Shown: in pieces, positions 38,982-47,663 of the stretch
How the letters are laid out: each line of letters begins with the position of its first letter
How positions within the stretch are numbered: the stretch's first letter is position 1
From: Pelagibaculum spongiae
GTDB lineage: Bacteria > Pseudomonadota > Gammaproteobacteria > Enterobacterales > Pelagibaculaceae
Reading direction: 5' to 3'
Assembly: GCF_003097315.1 (NCBI RefSeq)
Contig: NZ_QDDL01000007.1
Coordinates: forward strand, 1-64,000
Length of the DNA: 64,000 nucleotides
The notes under the pieces: model-generated
What the model was told of the DNA's origin: nothing
The model's input: only the letters and a program-made list of their open reading frames with translations
The model's database searches: none
Program-made: the position numbers and the translations under genes

Positions 38982-39014
38982 AAATAGGTTTGGCATTAAT
39001 AGCTTAACCTATTT
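38982..39014. terminator. Terminator hairpin between converging genes
   Basis: AAATAGGTT (38982-38990) pairs with AACCTATTT (39006-39014), followed by TTATTTTT on the plus strand. It serves the plus-strand lipoprotein gene and can also serve the minus-strand GDPD gene. Confidence 0.7.
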
Positions 39015-39890
39015 TTATTTTTCACCTAACAAGCGAATTAACTTAGCTGGATAGTCAGTAATAATCCCATCAACCGCCAAATCAATCATTTTCTGCATTT
39101 GTTTAGGTTGATTAATTGTCCAAGCTTCGACCCTCAAACCTCTCTGCTGGACCGCTTCAACAAATGATGGCGTTAAAATAGTCAATCCATAGCGATAAAT
39201 CGGAACCTGCACTGCATTTGCTCGAATCGGCAATAAATGAGACAAGCCAATTTTTTGCATGAGAACCAATGCTAGTACTTCCTGCGCCGACATAGAAGTC
39301 GCGACATCGGGGCAAAGCTGGCGAAAATCAGCTAACGCATCAATCGAAAAAGATCCAACAAGCACTTTGTTCTGCAAACTGTTTTTATTAATAAACCGGC
39401 ACAATGGCTCAACAATCGAAGGTTCTATTTGCTTCAACTCAAAAACATATTTAGCATTGGGAGTTGCTGCAATAATTTCTGCTAGCGTAGCAATTTTTAT
39501 GTTTTTATTTCGAAATGGAAAACTGGACTTTTTTTGAGGATCAAATCGATAACCGGCATCCAGCTGTTTTAATTGCTGGAGCGTTCTTTGTTTAATTAAA
39601 CCAGAGCCTTCAGTGGTGGCATCGACCGTATCATTATGCCGAACCACCAACACAGCATCTTTACTCTGGTGAATGTCTAATTCAATCACCGCATTCAACC
39701 GATGCGCCGCAACCGCAGCTGGCAAAGTACTGTCAGGCATTTCGCCTCGCCCAGCCCTATGGGCAATTACTGCTAAAGTATTTGATGACTCATAGTAGCG
39801 ATGCGGCGCAACTGAATTAGCCGCAGGCAGCAACCAGAGCACCAACCAGATGACAACCGTCATAGGAAATATTAAAATCAGTCTGCGCAT
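39015..39890 (-). CDS. Glycerophosphodiester phosphodiesterase, membrane-anchored
   Basis: A 291-residue protein with an N-terminal signal or anchor (about 4-22, LILIFPMTVVIWLVLWLL). The GDPD catalytic core follows: AHRAGRGEMPDSTLPA (first His and catalytic Arg, about 43-58), ELDIHQSKDAVLVVRHND (metal-binding Glu/Asp and second His), and EAWTINQPKQMQKMIDLAVD near the end (Trp-Thr and Asp-Gly-Ile-Thr). It hydrolyses glycerophosphodiesters to glycerol 3-phosphate and an alcohol, probably in the periplasm because of the signal. Close to UgpQ/GlpQ-type proteins, but the exact subgroup cannot be set. Confidence 0.87.
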   Translation of the reverse strand: MRRLILIFPMTVVIWLVLWLLPAANSVAPHRYYESSNTLAVIAHRAGRGEMPDSTLPAAVAAHRLNAVIELDIHQSKDAVLVVRHNDTVDATTEGSGLIKQRTLQQLKQLDAGYRFDPQKKSSFPFRNKNIKIATLAEIIAATPNAKYVFELKQIEPSIVEPLCRFINKNSLQNKVLVGSFSIDALADFRQLCPDVATSMSAQEVLALVLMQKIGLSHLLPIRANAVQVPIYRYGLTILTPSFVEAVQQRGLRVEAWTINQPKQMQKMIDLAVDGIITDYPAKLIRLLGEK

Positions 39891-39916
39891 CGGTTAAATT
39901 CCATTTATTCCAGCGC

Positions 39917-39956
39917 TAAAAAACCACGGAGCATCATCTCGCCCCATGGTTTTTTT
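39917..39956 (-). terminator. Rho-independent terminator after yghU-like gene
   Basis: On the minus strand ACCATGGGGC (complement of 39941-39950) pairs with GCTCCGTGGT (complement of 39923-39932), with two wobble pairs and an 8-base loop, then a run of six T. Confidence 0.8.
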
Positions 39957-39979
39957 AAGCATGCATTACATTAATAGTG

Positions 39980-40852
39980 CTACTTTTGCTCAAGTTTATC
40001 TTGAGTCGCAGTTTCAAAATCGGAGGCGGCATGACGCTCATGCAACTGCTCTTCAAGCTCACCCCAACTCTTATTCACCATTTTTCCACGCTGCACAGCT
40101 GGCCGCGCTAAAATCTCGTTGGCCCAACGATTCACATGCTGGTAAGAATCGGTATCGAGAAACTCTGCTGCTTCATACGCCTGGTTCATTACCAGTGCGC
40201 CATACCAAGGCCAGATCGCAATATCAGCAATAGTATATTCATCACCCGCAATATAACGATTATTGGCTAACTGCTTATCCAGCACATCTAGTTGGCGCTT
40301 TACTTCCATTGCAAAACGGTCAATGCAATATTCAATTTTTTCAGGCGCGTAATGGTAAAAATGACCAAAACCACCACCTAAATAAGGTGCGCTGCCCATT
40401 TGCCAGAACAACCAATTCAAACATTCAGTTCGCCCGGCGGGTTCTGCCGGAATAAACGCATTAAATTTTTCGGCTAAATAAAGAAGGATCGAGCCAGATT
40501 CAAACACCTTAGTCGGCTGCTCGGTACTCATATCGACCAAAGCAGGAATTTTTGAGTTAGGGTTTGCATCAACAAAGCCAGAACCAAACTGATCACCTTC
40601 ACCAATTCTGATTAAATACGCATCATATTCAGCTTCACTAATGCCCAGCGCCAGTAGCTCTTCCAACATTACGGTTATCTTTACACCATTCGGTGTGGCC
40701 ATCGAATAGAGCTGTAATGGGTGCTTGCCTACTGGCAATTCCTTGTCATGGGTCGCACCAGCAGTTGGGCGGTTCATACTGCCCCAAACACCACCATTCT
40801 CACCAACCCACTTCCAAACCTTGGCTGGCACATATGCAGAATCATTCGACAT
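39980..40852 (-). CDS. yghU: Glutathione S-transferase-like disulfide reductase, YghU type
   Basis: Start ATG 40852 (MSNDSAYVPAKVWKW) is chosen because AAGGCAATCAAG lies before it and the N-terminus matches YghU; a frame 20 codons longer exists. The product is 290 residues. It has a thioredoxin-like N domain (HPLQLYSMATPNGVKITVML; the TPNG motif binds glutathione) with FESGSILLYLAEKF completing the G-site, and a helical C domain with YTIADIAIWPWYGALV. YghU-type enzymes bind two glutathiones and reduce disulfides; they work in the cytoplasm. The extended N-terminal ENGGVWGSMNRPTAGATHD is diagnostic of this group. Confidence 0.92.
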   Translation of the reverse strand: MSNDSAYVPAKVWKWVGENGGVWGSMNRPTAGATHDKELPVGKHPLQLYSMATPNGVKITVMLEELLALGISEAEYDAYLIRIGEGDQFGSGFVDANPNSKIPALVDMSTEQPTKVFESGSILLYLAEKFNAFIPAEPAGRTECLNWLFWQMGSAPYLGGGFGHFYHYAPEKIEYCIDRFAMEVKRQLDVLDKQLANNRYIAGDEYTIADIAIWPWYGALVMNQAYEAAEFLDTDSYQHVNRWANEILARPAVQRGKMVNKSWGELEEQLHERHAASDFETATQDKLEQK

Positions 40853-41002
40853 CTTGATTGCCTTCTTATGTAAGTATGCTTTGTCTAGTGGGGGTAATTG
40901 ACAACATTTCAAGCGGCGGGTTCAAATTGAGAAACGCAAGTGTAAGTGGCCGTAGCGTTCAGCCAAAAATCAGCTAATTTAAAACCACAAATCAACCAAT
41001 TG

Positions 41003-41221
41003 CTATTGACCTGCGAGCACCATTTCTCTAATTTTCAGCGCCTTTTCGAAATGATCCAGTTTGTGTTTCATGATCCACCATTCTGCTGTTTGCATTAGCA
41101 ATTCAGGATCATCATTCTTATTGGCAAAAAATGCATAGAAGGAAAGCCCGACATTCGAACCTTTCTTTTCAATTTTATCATCACACACTTTGATGATTTT
41201 TTTACGGAGAATGTCTTTCAT
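41003..41221 (-). CDS. Small conserved-looking hypothetical protein
   Basis: A 72-residue protein, cytoplasmic, basic at the N-terminus (MKDILRKKIIKVCDDKIEKK), with a mainly helical later part containing AEWWIMKHKLDHFEKALKI. No family recognised. Codon composition looks coding, and the start ATG 41221 is preceded by AGAAGAGG on the minus strand, a good ribosome site. It may share a transcript with the GIY-YIG-like gene upstream (62-bp gap). Confidence 0.65.
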   Translation of the reverse strand: MKDILRKKIIKVCDDKIEKKGSNVGLSFYAFFANKNDDPELLMQTAEWWIMKHKLDHFEKALKIREMVLAGQ

Positions 41222-41283
41222 AAACCTCTTCTATAACATAAACAACAAGGTCATAAGATCGAAATCAAAAGTTAATGAAAAAC

Positions 41284-41766
41284 CTAAACATGTTGAACAG
41301 CATCCTGTAAAATTATATTCTTCTTTCTGTTGAATTTTAAAGGGACATTCTTGAGAATTCGTGTTTCAAGAGCATACCCCATCCCCTCGTCGTTTTGGTC
41401 ATTAGAAGCGATGTAAAACAAAACTACCCCAGCAGGAACTTCATTCCACCACGCATATCTGGAATGTATTTTAGAATATTCAGGCTGTACTTTCTTTGCA
41501 AAATAGTCATAAACACGCCCAAAAAGATGCCGACTTGCCTCCCCACAATATATCGGCTCGCCATACATATCGAGAAAAACATATACCCCGGGGGTTTTCC
41601 AAGCTATATGTCTATCGTCATAGTTTTCCTCAATAACCTCAGCATCTAGGCCAACAAGCGATGATTCACTATTAAATACATAAACTGGAGATTTTAAAAA
41701 CATCGGTTCAATAAATTTACTATTTAACTCATCTACTTGATCAAATATTAATTTAAGCTTATCCAT
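41284..41766 (-). CDS. GIY-YIG-like domain protein
   Basis: A 160-residue protein. Residues about 58-96 read PGVYVFLDMYGEPIYCGEAS, then HLFGRVYDYF, which follows the GIY-YIG pattern (GVY near the start, IYC for the YIG strand, then a conserved Arg in GRV). A C-terminal Glu-containing segment (YALETRIL, about 138-145) could supply the metal-binding Glu of the family, although spacing is atypical. GIY-YIG proteins are endonucleases in repair, restriction or mobile elements, but small stand-alone forms can be non-catalytic. Function inferred only from the motif. Confidence 0.65.
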   Translation of the reverse strand: MDKLKLIFDQVDELNSKFIEPMFLKSPVYVFNSESSLVGLDAEVIEENYDDRHIAWKTPGVYVFLDMYGEPIYCGEASRHLFGRVYDYFAKKVQPEYSKIHSRYAWWNEVPAGVVLFYIASNDQNDEGMGYALETRILKNVPLKFNRKKNIILQDAVQHV

Positions 41767-41824
41767 TGGAGCACCTCTTTAGAAAATCCTGAGGCATAGT
41801 ATCTTAAAAATCAGCCAACACCAT

Positions 41825-41863
41825 AAAAAAACGGCCACTCCCTCACAGGAATGGCCGTTTTTT
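41825..41863 (-). terminator. Rho-independent terminator after ccmE
   Basis: A stem of about 16 bp (41825-41840 with 41848-41863, around ACGGCCA and TGGCCGT) with A/T-runs on both sides lies just downstream of ccmE on the minus strand. It closes the ccm operon after ccmE. Confidence 0.88.
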
Positions 41864-41886
41864 ATTTAAAGGTTCTAGCGTTAAAT

Positions 41887-42387
41887 CTAGTTAAAACCTT
41901 TAGCATCTGCTTTTAAGCTTTGATCTTCTTGCGCAGCTTCTGCTTTGGCTTTTAATGCGGCGATATGAGATTCACCTAGGGCTTCAACAACTTCTGGCGC
42001 CATATAATTTTCATCGTGCTTGGCTAGCACTTCCTGGGCACGGAATCCGCCTTTACCATCGAGCGAACCTAGGCTGACTATACCCTGACCTTCTCGGAAC
42101 AGATCTGGCAAAATACCTTCGTAGTGAACAGTAATAGTGCCTTTATTGTCGGTTAATCCAAAGGTGACTTTTAATGAATCATCAGCGCGGTTAACACTGT
42201 CTGGCACGACCACACCACCAACACGGAAAACTGCGCCTTTCGGTGCTTCACCCTGAACAACTTGTTGTGGGGTATAAAACAGGTTAACCCCCTGTTGAAA
42301 GGCTTGAAGCAATAAGGCCACTGAAGTACCAACACCAAATAAAATCAGCATTACTACCGTTAAGCGTTTTTTACGTTTAGGTGTCAT
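41887..42387 (-). CDS. ccmE: Cytochrome c maturation heme chaperone CcmE
   Basis: A 166-residue protein with an N-terminal membrane anchor (about 8-28) and a periplasmic OB-fold domain. The heme-binding motif H-x-x-x-Y is present as KHDENY (His about 125), where heme is bound covalently before transfer to apocytochrome. FYTPQQVVQGEAPKGAVFRV and VGGVVVPDSV are family stretches. The C-terminal tail is charged. Its ATG overlaps the ccmD stop region (one-base contact at 42387). It is last in ccmABCDE and is followed by a terminator. Confidence 0.96.
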   Translation of the reverse strand: MTPKRKKRLTVVMLILFGVGTSVALLLQAFQQGVNLFYTPQQVVQGEAPKGAVFRVGGVVVPDSVNRADDSLKVTFGLTDNKGTITVHYEGILPDLFREGQGIVSLGSLDGKGGFRAQEVLAKHDENYMAPEVVEALGESHIAALKAKAEAAQEDQSLKADAKGFN

Positions 42388-42593
42388 TATTGACCTCCTT
42401 TCGCTTGAGTTTTTTCGCGCGCTTTACGTCTTACTCGGCTACGAATTTCAGCCATCAGACTCTTGCGAACAAAACCAGGTTGCAGCAAGTTAAACACCAT
42501 TACTGCAGCAAATACACCATAAGCAATCCAGACATAATAGCCGTAACCGCCCATTGCTAAAAAATCAGCAAAACTGTCGAAGTGAAAATTCAT
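42387..42593 (-). CDS. ccmD: Heme exporter protein CcmD
   Basis: ATG 42593 (MNFHFDSFADFLAMGGYGYY) overlaps the ccmC stop as TAATG, the usual arrangement. A frame 10 codons longer from 42623 lies inside ccmC. Length is 68, with one membrane helix (about 19-40, YVWIAYGVFAAVMVFNLL) and a basic C-terminal cytoplasmic tail. CcmD helps release holo-CcmE from CcmABC. Confidence 0.93.
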   Translation of the reverse strand: MNFHFDSFADFLAMGGYGYYVWIAYGVFAAVMVFNLLQPGFVRKSLMAEIRSRVRRKAREKTQAKGGQ

Positions 42594-43330
42594 TATTTCA
42601 GATCCTCTAGTTCTGCGACCCACTGACGATCTGATTCACGATCAATAATTTCATTGCGAGTGCGCATCAAAACCATTGCTGCTGCTAATAAATTAAACGC
42701 CAGTATCAAAATAAATAAAGGTATCGCCATTTCGATATCCATTGACGGCTTACCAAACTTGGCAATGGTCGAGCCCTGGTGCAACGTATTCCACCACACT
42801 ACAGAATAGTGAATGATTGGAATATTCACGACACCGACTAGACCTAAGACACCGGCAGCTTTGGCAGCCAGAATACGATCTTCAATTGCCGCATGAATTG
42901 CTATCAGGCCGAAATAAAGGAATAACAGAATTAGCTCAGAAGTCAGTCGAGCATCCCAAACCCAGTAAGCGCCCCACATCGGCTTGCCCCAAATAGCGCC
43001 GGTAAATAACGCTAAAAAAGTAAACCAAGCACCAATCGGCGCAGAAACTTTGGCTACCACGTCAGCCATTTTGATCTTCCAGATCATGCTAACTGCTGCC
43101 GAGATAGCGATCGAGACATAGATCGACATCGACAACATAGCCGCTGGAACATGAATATAAATAATCCGGAAACTGTCACCCTGCTGGTAATCGGCGGGTG
43201 CCACTGCCAAACCCCACACCAAACCAATTGAAAGCAGAATTAACGACGGCCAAAGTAGCCGGGGAATCCAGCGCGTTGCCGTGCGGTAAAAGTGTGGCGG
43301 TGAAGCCATACGATGAAACCAAGCCCACAT
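42593..43330 (-). CDS. ccmC: Heme ABC transporter permease CcmC
   Basis: A 245-residue protein with six membrane helices. It holds the tryptophan-rich heme-handling motif GAYWVWDARLTSELIL (about 119-134) and conserved His residues in YIHVPAAMLSM and SVVWWNTLHQGST. CcmC presents heme to CcmE on the periplasmic side. The stop overlaps the ccmD start. It lies 11 bp downstream of ccmB. Confidence 0.96.
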   Translation of the reverse strand: MWAWFHRMASPPHFYRTATRWIPRLLWPSLILLSIGLVWGLAVAPADYQQGDSFRIIYIHVPAAMLSMSIYVSIAISAAVSMIWKIKMADVVAKVSAPIGAWFTFLALFTGAIWGKPMWGAYWVWDARLTSELILLFLYFGLIAIHAAIEDRILAAKAAGVLGLVGVVNIPIIHYSVVWWNTLHQGSTIAKFGKPSMDIEMAIPLFILILAFNLLAAAMVLMRTRNEIIDRESDRQWVAELEDLK

Positions 43331-43341
43331 ATTATTTTTTC

Positions 43342-44007
43342 CTAACTCAAACTAATTCGTAAAGCTGCAGCAGTCGCAAAGGGCGACAGTGTTAGTGCTA
43401 GAGCAAACATAGCGCCTAGCAGGTAGAGCTGAAATCCTGAATCCATCCCCATGGTGGCAGATTGTACCGCACCCACCGCAAAAATCAGGATCGGAATATA
43501 TAACGGCAGCACCAATAACGAGACCAATACGCCGCCACGCTTCAAACCAACCGTTAATGCAACTCCAACCGCACCCAGCAAACTGAGAATCGGCGTGCCT
43601 AACAATAGGCTGAGCATCAATACACCGAGTGCTTCTACCGGCATATAGAGTAACTGAGACAAGGCCGGCGCAAGAATGATTAATGGCAAGCTACTGACCA
43701 ACCAATGGCTGATGATTTTACCCATCACAATCAATGGCAGCGGCGTTTCGGTTAGCAACAAAAGCTCTAGGCTGCCATCATCAAAATCACTTCGAAATAA
43801 GCTTTCTAAAGAAAGCAAAGTCGCCAACAAGGCCGAAATCCAAATCACTCCGGGAGCCATCTGACTTAGGGTATTCGGTGCAGGGCTGACTGCAAGCGGG
43901 AAAAGTGTAATAACAATGACAAAGAAGACTAGCGGATTCATCAATTCACTGCGACGACGATAAGCCAGTAACAAATCACGCCGAACCACGGCTAATAGAG
44001 CGCTCAT
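43342..44007 (-). CDS. ccmB: Heme exporter protein CcmB
   Basis: A 221-residue integral membrane protein with six hydrophobic segments and the family start MSALLAVVRRDLLLAYRRRS. FFVIVITLFPLAVSP and SLFRSDFDDGSLELLLL are typical. It is the permease partner of CcmA in the ATP-driven release of heme-loaded CcmE. Its ATG overlaps the ccmA stop by four bases (44004-44007). Confidence 0.95.
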   Translation of the reverse strand: MSALLAVVRRDLLLAYRRRSELMNPLVFFVIVITLFPLAVSPAPNTLSQMAPGVIWISALLATLLSLESLFRSDFDDGSLELLLLTETPLPLIVMGKIISHWLVSSLPLIILAPALSQLLYMPVEALGVLMLSLLLGTPILSLLGAVGVALTVGLKRGGVLVSLLVLPLYIPILIFAVGAVQSATMGMDSGFQLYLLGAMFALALTLSPFATAAALRISLS

Positions 44008-44681
44008 TGGCTAGCCTCCGTTTTGCTAGCAATTCCTGCTGTCGCACCCGTTTTTAACGGTAACCTCACTAGGTTGTTGTCATTAACACCCACTACTGAG
44101 TGAGAAGTCATCACGATCATGCCATTTTTTGCCAAATGATTGGCAATCGTCGATTCCAGCCAAGCGATACCCTGAACGTCAAGCGCAGTTAATGGCTCAT
44201 CGAGTACCCACAGAGGTTTCTTTTGTAGTAACAATCTAGCCAATGCAACTCGACGATGCTGACCAGCAGACAATCGCCCGGCAGGTCGATCTTCAAAACC
44301 ATACAGGCCGACTTGATCTAACGCTTGTTCAATGATTTCTCTATCGGCGACCTCACCATCCAACCGCACTAGCATGCTGAGATTTTCAACACAGCTAAGG
44401 TCGGCTTTCATGCCAGATTTATGGCCGATATATAAAATTTTGCTCGCGTAATCGCGATCAGAAGGCGAGACAGATTTGCCACACCATGTCAGTTCGCCCT
44501 CTGCGACCTGATTAAGACCACAAAGAAAACGCAGCAAACTGGTTTTACCGGCGCCATTAGCACCTTCTATAAGTAACGCTTGACCAGCATGAATCTCAAA
44601 TTCAACCTGCTCAAACAACAGTCGATCGTCACGCTGACAATGAAGCTGACTGCCATGAAATTTGCTTGCAGCATCAAACAT
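44004..44681 (-). CDS. ccmA: Heme ABC exporter ATP-binding protein CcmA
   Basis: A 225-residue ABC ATPase with Walker A EGANGAGKTSLLRFLCGL (about 39-56), signature LSAGQHRRVALARLLL and Walker B LWVLDEPLTALD. Start ATG 44681 has CAGGAGG upstream. First gene of ccmABCDE. It follows the chemotaxis gene block in the same direction, as in Pseudomonas and Shewanella, with a 117-bp gap after the DUF2802 gene. Confidence 0.95.
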   Translation of the reverse strand: MFDAASKFHGSQLHCQRDDRLLFEQVEFEIHAGQALLIEGANGAGKTSLLRFLCGLNQVAEGELTWCGKSVSPSDRDYASKILYIGHKSGMKADLSCVENLSMLVRLDGEVADREIIEQALDQVGLYGFEDRPAGRLSAGQHRRVALARLLLQKKPLWVLDEPLTALDVQGIAWLESTIANHLAKNGMIVMTSHSVVGVNDNNLVRLPLKTGATAGIASKTEASQ

Positions 44682-44798
44682 CGGCAGCCTCCTGATTATT
44701 TTGTGTAGGAAGCACTATAACTCCGGGGGCTGGCAATCTGTTGGGCTCACTTGGCTAATTAAATCTAACCTAGTGATACCCAACAAACTGCAGGAAAT

Positions 44799-45185
44799 TT
44801 ATTTTTCCGTAAATGTGGACGATCCCTGCCCAACTGCCCGAAGTAAATCTAGTTCTGCCCTCGCTAAACCACATTCTTTAAGAATCACAGCATCTTGCGT
44901 TCCAGATTGCAGCAAACGAGAAGCCTCAGTATATCGGGCAACATCTTGTTCTATTGTTTCAGCTGGCTGATCGTCTTGTAATCGCTGACGCAGCAGGATC
45001 AGATCCTGACCGGCGCCACTAGCGCTTACAGATAATGCACTCACCAACATCTGTAGATCGCCCATCTCATTTTCAATGAGTTCCAGACGCGATGCCAAAC
45101 GGCGCTGCGATAGAGTCAGCCAACCAATAACCCCGAAAAGGATACAGATTAAAAGTACAAGCGCAATGGAGAATATTGACATCAT
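44799..45185 (-). CDS. DUF2802 family membrane protein of the chemotaxis cluster
   Basis: A 128-residue protein with an N-terminal membrane helix (about 2-24), a coiled coil (about 26-75) and a C-terminal helical piece (KECGLARAELDLLRAVGQGS) typical of DUF2802. It follows cheW directly (adjacent stop and start). It is regularly found after cheW in polar-flagellate gammaproteobacteria; its role is not established. Confidence 0.85.
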   Translation of the reverse strand: MMSIFSIALVLLICILFGVIGWLTLSQRRLASRLELIENEMGDLQMLVSALSVSASGAGQDLILLRQRLQDDQPAETIEQDVARYTEASRLLQSGTQDAVILKECGLARAELDLLRAVGQGSSTFTEK

Positions 45186-45650
45186 TCAGAGTTGCGCCAT
45201 TTCTTTCCACTCATCTTCCGTAAGCAACTTGTTCAGATCAACAAGAATCAATAAATCCTCGTCTTTCTGAGCAACGCCCTGGATGAATTTTGCGGTTTCT
45301 TCGTTGCCAACATTCGGAGCCGTCTCAACATCTGATGCTTTGAGATAAACGACTTCAGCCACACTATCGACCAAAATACCCAACACCTGACCTTCGGCTT
45401 CGATGATTACAATTCGGCTATTGTCGGTAATTTCACGCGAAGACAAACCAAAACGCTGGCGGGTATCGATCACCGTTACCACATTGCCGCGCAGGTTAAT
45501 AATGCCCAATACATAAGATGGCGCTCCCGGAACTGGAGCAATTTCGCTATAGCGAAGTACTTCTCTAACCTGCATTACGTTAATACCGTAGGTCTCACCT
45601 TCTAAGCGGAAGGTGACCCACTGGATAATTTCATCCTGCTTATCAGTCAT
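45186..45650 (-). CDS. cheW: Chemotaxis coupling protein CheW
   Basis: ATG 45650 overlaps the parP stop (ATGACTGA) and gives a 154-residue CheW like that of Pseudomonas; a frame six codons longer begins at 45668. It has family stretches WVTFRLEGETYGINVMQVRE, PGAPSYVLGIINLRGNVVTV, IDTRQRFGL and ETAPNVGNEETAKFIQGV. It links chemoreceptors to CheA in the polar array. Confidence 0.95.
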   Translation of the reverse strand: MTDKQDEIIQWVTFRLEGETYGINVMQVREVLRYSEIAPVPGAPSYVLGIINLRGNVVTVIDTRQRFGLSSREITDNSRIVIIEAEGQVLGILVDSVAEVVYLKASDVETAPNVGNEETAKFIQGVAQKDEDLLILVDLNKLLTEDEWKEMAQL

Positions 45651-46869
45651 GGCAACCTGTGTCATCACAGCGCTCCTTTTCAGTTGAATTTTCCGCCTGA
45701 TCCAGTAATCCGGAGAGTGCTTTTAAATCGAGCAAGGCACACATCCGATTGACCAGCATGCCAGCCAACCAAGGCCGACTGTTTGTTGACTCACGCCAGC
45801 GGACGGCACTGGTCTGAATCATTTCCGTTCCATCTACCGAGTCACACATCAATCCCCAGCGGGTATCAGCAATCTGCAGTAGTAAAAATTCTTTATCGGC
45901 ATCGCCTGCCAATTCTTGATCGGGCATTTTGCCCATAATCCAGTTTTTGGTATCCACCACCTGAATATTGCCGCGCTCACCTTTATAAACGCCGCGATAC
46001 CATTTGGGCTGGCCAGGTAACTTGACTGGAGCTGAGGTTTGTTTGTGAATGCCGCCTAGTGCATCTAACCGCACCGCAAGCGACATACCTTCAATTTGAA
46101 AAACCAAACATTGGAAACTTTCTTCTGCTGCAACTTCCGCTTTTGAATCAATTTCTTGAATCTTGTTGCATTTTTCCGTGCCAGTGGTCACTGCTACAAC
46201 AGATTCAACCTGCTGTTCAATCATTGGCTCAGCAATAGTTTCAATCGCGGCCTGCTCAATAATTTTGTTTTGTTGCAGTTGATGATGGCGGTCAAACTCG
46301 ACCTCTAATAACGGCTCAATTTCTAAAGCAGGTGAAATCACTGGAATTAATCCATCACCTAATGGTTCTAAATCAGCCAAAGTATGCAGTGATTCGTGAA
46401 CTACCCCGGCAAACGCATCTTCAAATGCAGTGTCTAATTTGGCCGCAATTTCTCTATCAGGTACCGCTGGCATCAACTCACTGTTGGCTGCAGGCTCATT
46501 GACATGCAACAAAGGATATTCTGGCAAGGTGGCCTGTTGTAATGCCCGATCTAGCTGCGTATCTAAAGCGGATTGATGTTTGACATCTAATAACTGGGTT
46601 TCTAGTGAAGACAACGCTGGTTTCACAGCAGCCGGGGCAATCACTGACGGATTAGTTTTAGTGCTTGCAGTAACCGCGTCATTCATAGCCATCGGCGTTG
46701 CTGACACCTCCGGGAGAGACAGCGGTTGATGCTTCGTATCAGGCTGAGTTTTTTCTAGCGACGGTTCAATTTCCGCAGCATTGGCTAGGAAATCTTCGTC
46801 AGCTAACAGCTCATCTAAATAATTTTGTAATACCCGTTCGGCGCGGGCTCTTGCTCGTGTAATCGCCAT
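45643..46869 (-). CDS. parP: ParP-type chemotaxis array-positioning protein (CheW-like C-terminus)
   Basis: A 408-residue protein. The N-terminal about 250 residues are acidic, Pro/Ala-rich and low complexity; the C-terminal about 150 (from CLVFQIEGMSLAVRLDALGG) form a CheW-like domain ending near the LAGMLVNRMCALLDLKALSG segment. ParP of Vibrio and relatives binds CheA through this AIF-type domain and works with ParC to keep arrays at the pole. Its position between parC and cheW, overlapping both by one or a few bases, supports the name. Described as a CheW-domain protein in Pseudomonas. Confidence 0.85.
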   Translation of the reverse strand: MAITRARARAERVLQNYLDELLADEDFLANAAEIEPSLEKTQPDTKHQPLSLPEVSATPMAMNDAVTASTKTNPSVIAPAAVKPALSSLETQLLDVKHQSALDTQLDRALQQATLPEYPLLHVNEPAANSELMPAVPDREIAAKLDTAFEDAFAGVVHESLHTLADLEPLGDGLIPVISPALEIEPLLEVEFDRHHQLQQNKIIEQAAIETIAEPMIEQQVESVVAVTTGTEKCNKIQEIDSKAEVAAEESFQCLVFQIEGMSLAVRLDALGGIHKQTSAPVKLPGQPKWYRGVYKGERGNIQVVDTKNWIMGKMPDQELAGDADKEFLLLQIADTRWGLMCDSVDGTEMIQTSAVRWRESTNSRPWLAGMLVNRMCALLDLKALSGLLDQAENSTEKERCDDTGCHD

Positions 46870-47663
46870 TAAAGTCCTTCTCTTGCCGACGGAATTGCCT
46901 TAGGCAGATCAACTACCTGACGCATTAAACTGCAATAGGCTTGTGTACCGCGTGATGTTGGCGCAAACCAAGCCGCCGATTGACCTGCCAAACTGGCATC
47001 ACGCAACTGGGTGTCAACCGGAACTGCACCAGCCCATATCAAATTTTGATAACGACTTCGCAACATTCGTAAACTGGTAGTTGAGGCCTTGGTTCGCCGA
47101 TCAAATAAAGTTGGTACGATACGGAAATCCAATGGTGTTTTTCTGGAGCGAGTGACCATTTCCAGCGTATGCAACATTCTCTCTAAACCTTTAATTGCCA
47201 AAAACTCGGTTTGCACCGGAATTAATAGCTGACTACAGGCGGCTAATGCATTCACCATTAAAACACCTAAAATCGGCGGACAATCAAGAAATGCGATGTC
47301 ATATTCCGACGCTAGCATTTTTAAAGTTTTATCTAGCACTAATCCCATACCGCCGCGACCAACAAATTGTCGATCCAACGTCACCATCGACATCGATGCC
47401 GGTAAAATATCCATACCCTCATGGGCTGATGGCCGAACTAATTGCAACAATTCCATTTCGCCCATCGGCTTTTGGAATAAATCGTAAATACTAGGACTTT
47501 GGGTTTCGGGGTCTAAACCAAAATAGGCACTTAATGAACCATGCGGATCCAAATCAACCAACAATACTCGCTTGCCATTTCTTCTGGCAATTCCGCCTAA
47601 GGTTACTGCACTAGTGGTCTTGCCTACCCCACCCTTTTGATTGGCTATAGCAATCACCTGCAT
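46869..47663 (-). CDS. parC: ParA-family ATPase ParC (polar chemotaxis partitioning)
   Basis: A 264-residue deviant Walker-A ATPase starting MQVIAIANQKGGVGKTTSAV, with the ParA signature KGGVGKTT, switch regions VLLVDLDPHGSLSAYFG and IAFLDCPPILGVLMVNAL. Context in the chemotaxis operon identifies it as the ParC that positions arrays, not the chromosome ParA (not to be confused with topoisomerase IV parC). It overlaps parP by one base and motD by one base. Confidence 0.88.
   Translation of the reverse strand: MQVIAIANQKGGVGKTTSAVTLGGIARRNGKRVLLVDLDPHGSLSAYFGLDPETQSPSIYDLFQKPMGEMELLQLVRPSAHEGMDILPASMSMVTLDRQFVGRGGMGLVLDKTLKMLASEYDIAFLDCPPILGVLMVNALAACSQLLIPVQTEFLAIKGLERMLHTLEMVTRSRKTPLDFRIVPTLFDRRTKASTTSLRMLRSRYQNLIWAGAVPVDTQLRDASLAGQSAAWFAPTSRGTQAYCSLMRQVVDLPKAIPSAREGL

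Noticed and set aside
44700..44790. Inverted repeat TTGGG...CCCAA after the DUF2802 gene as a terminator
   Set aside because: The stem is short and interrupted and no T-run follows on the minus strand.
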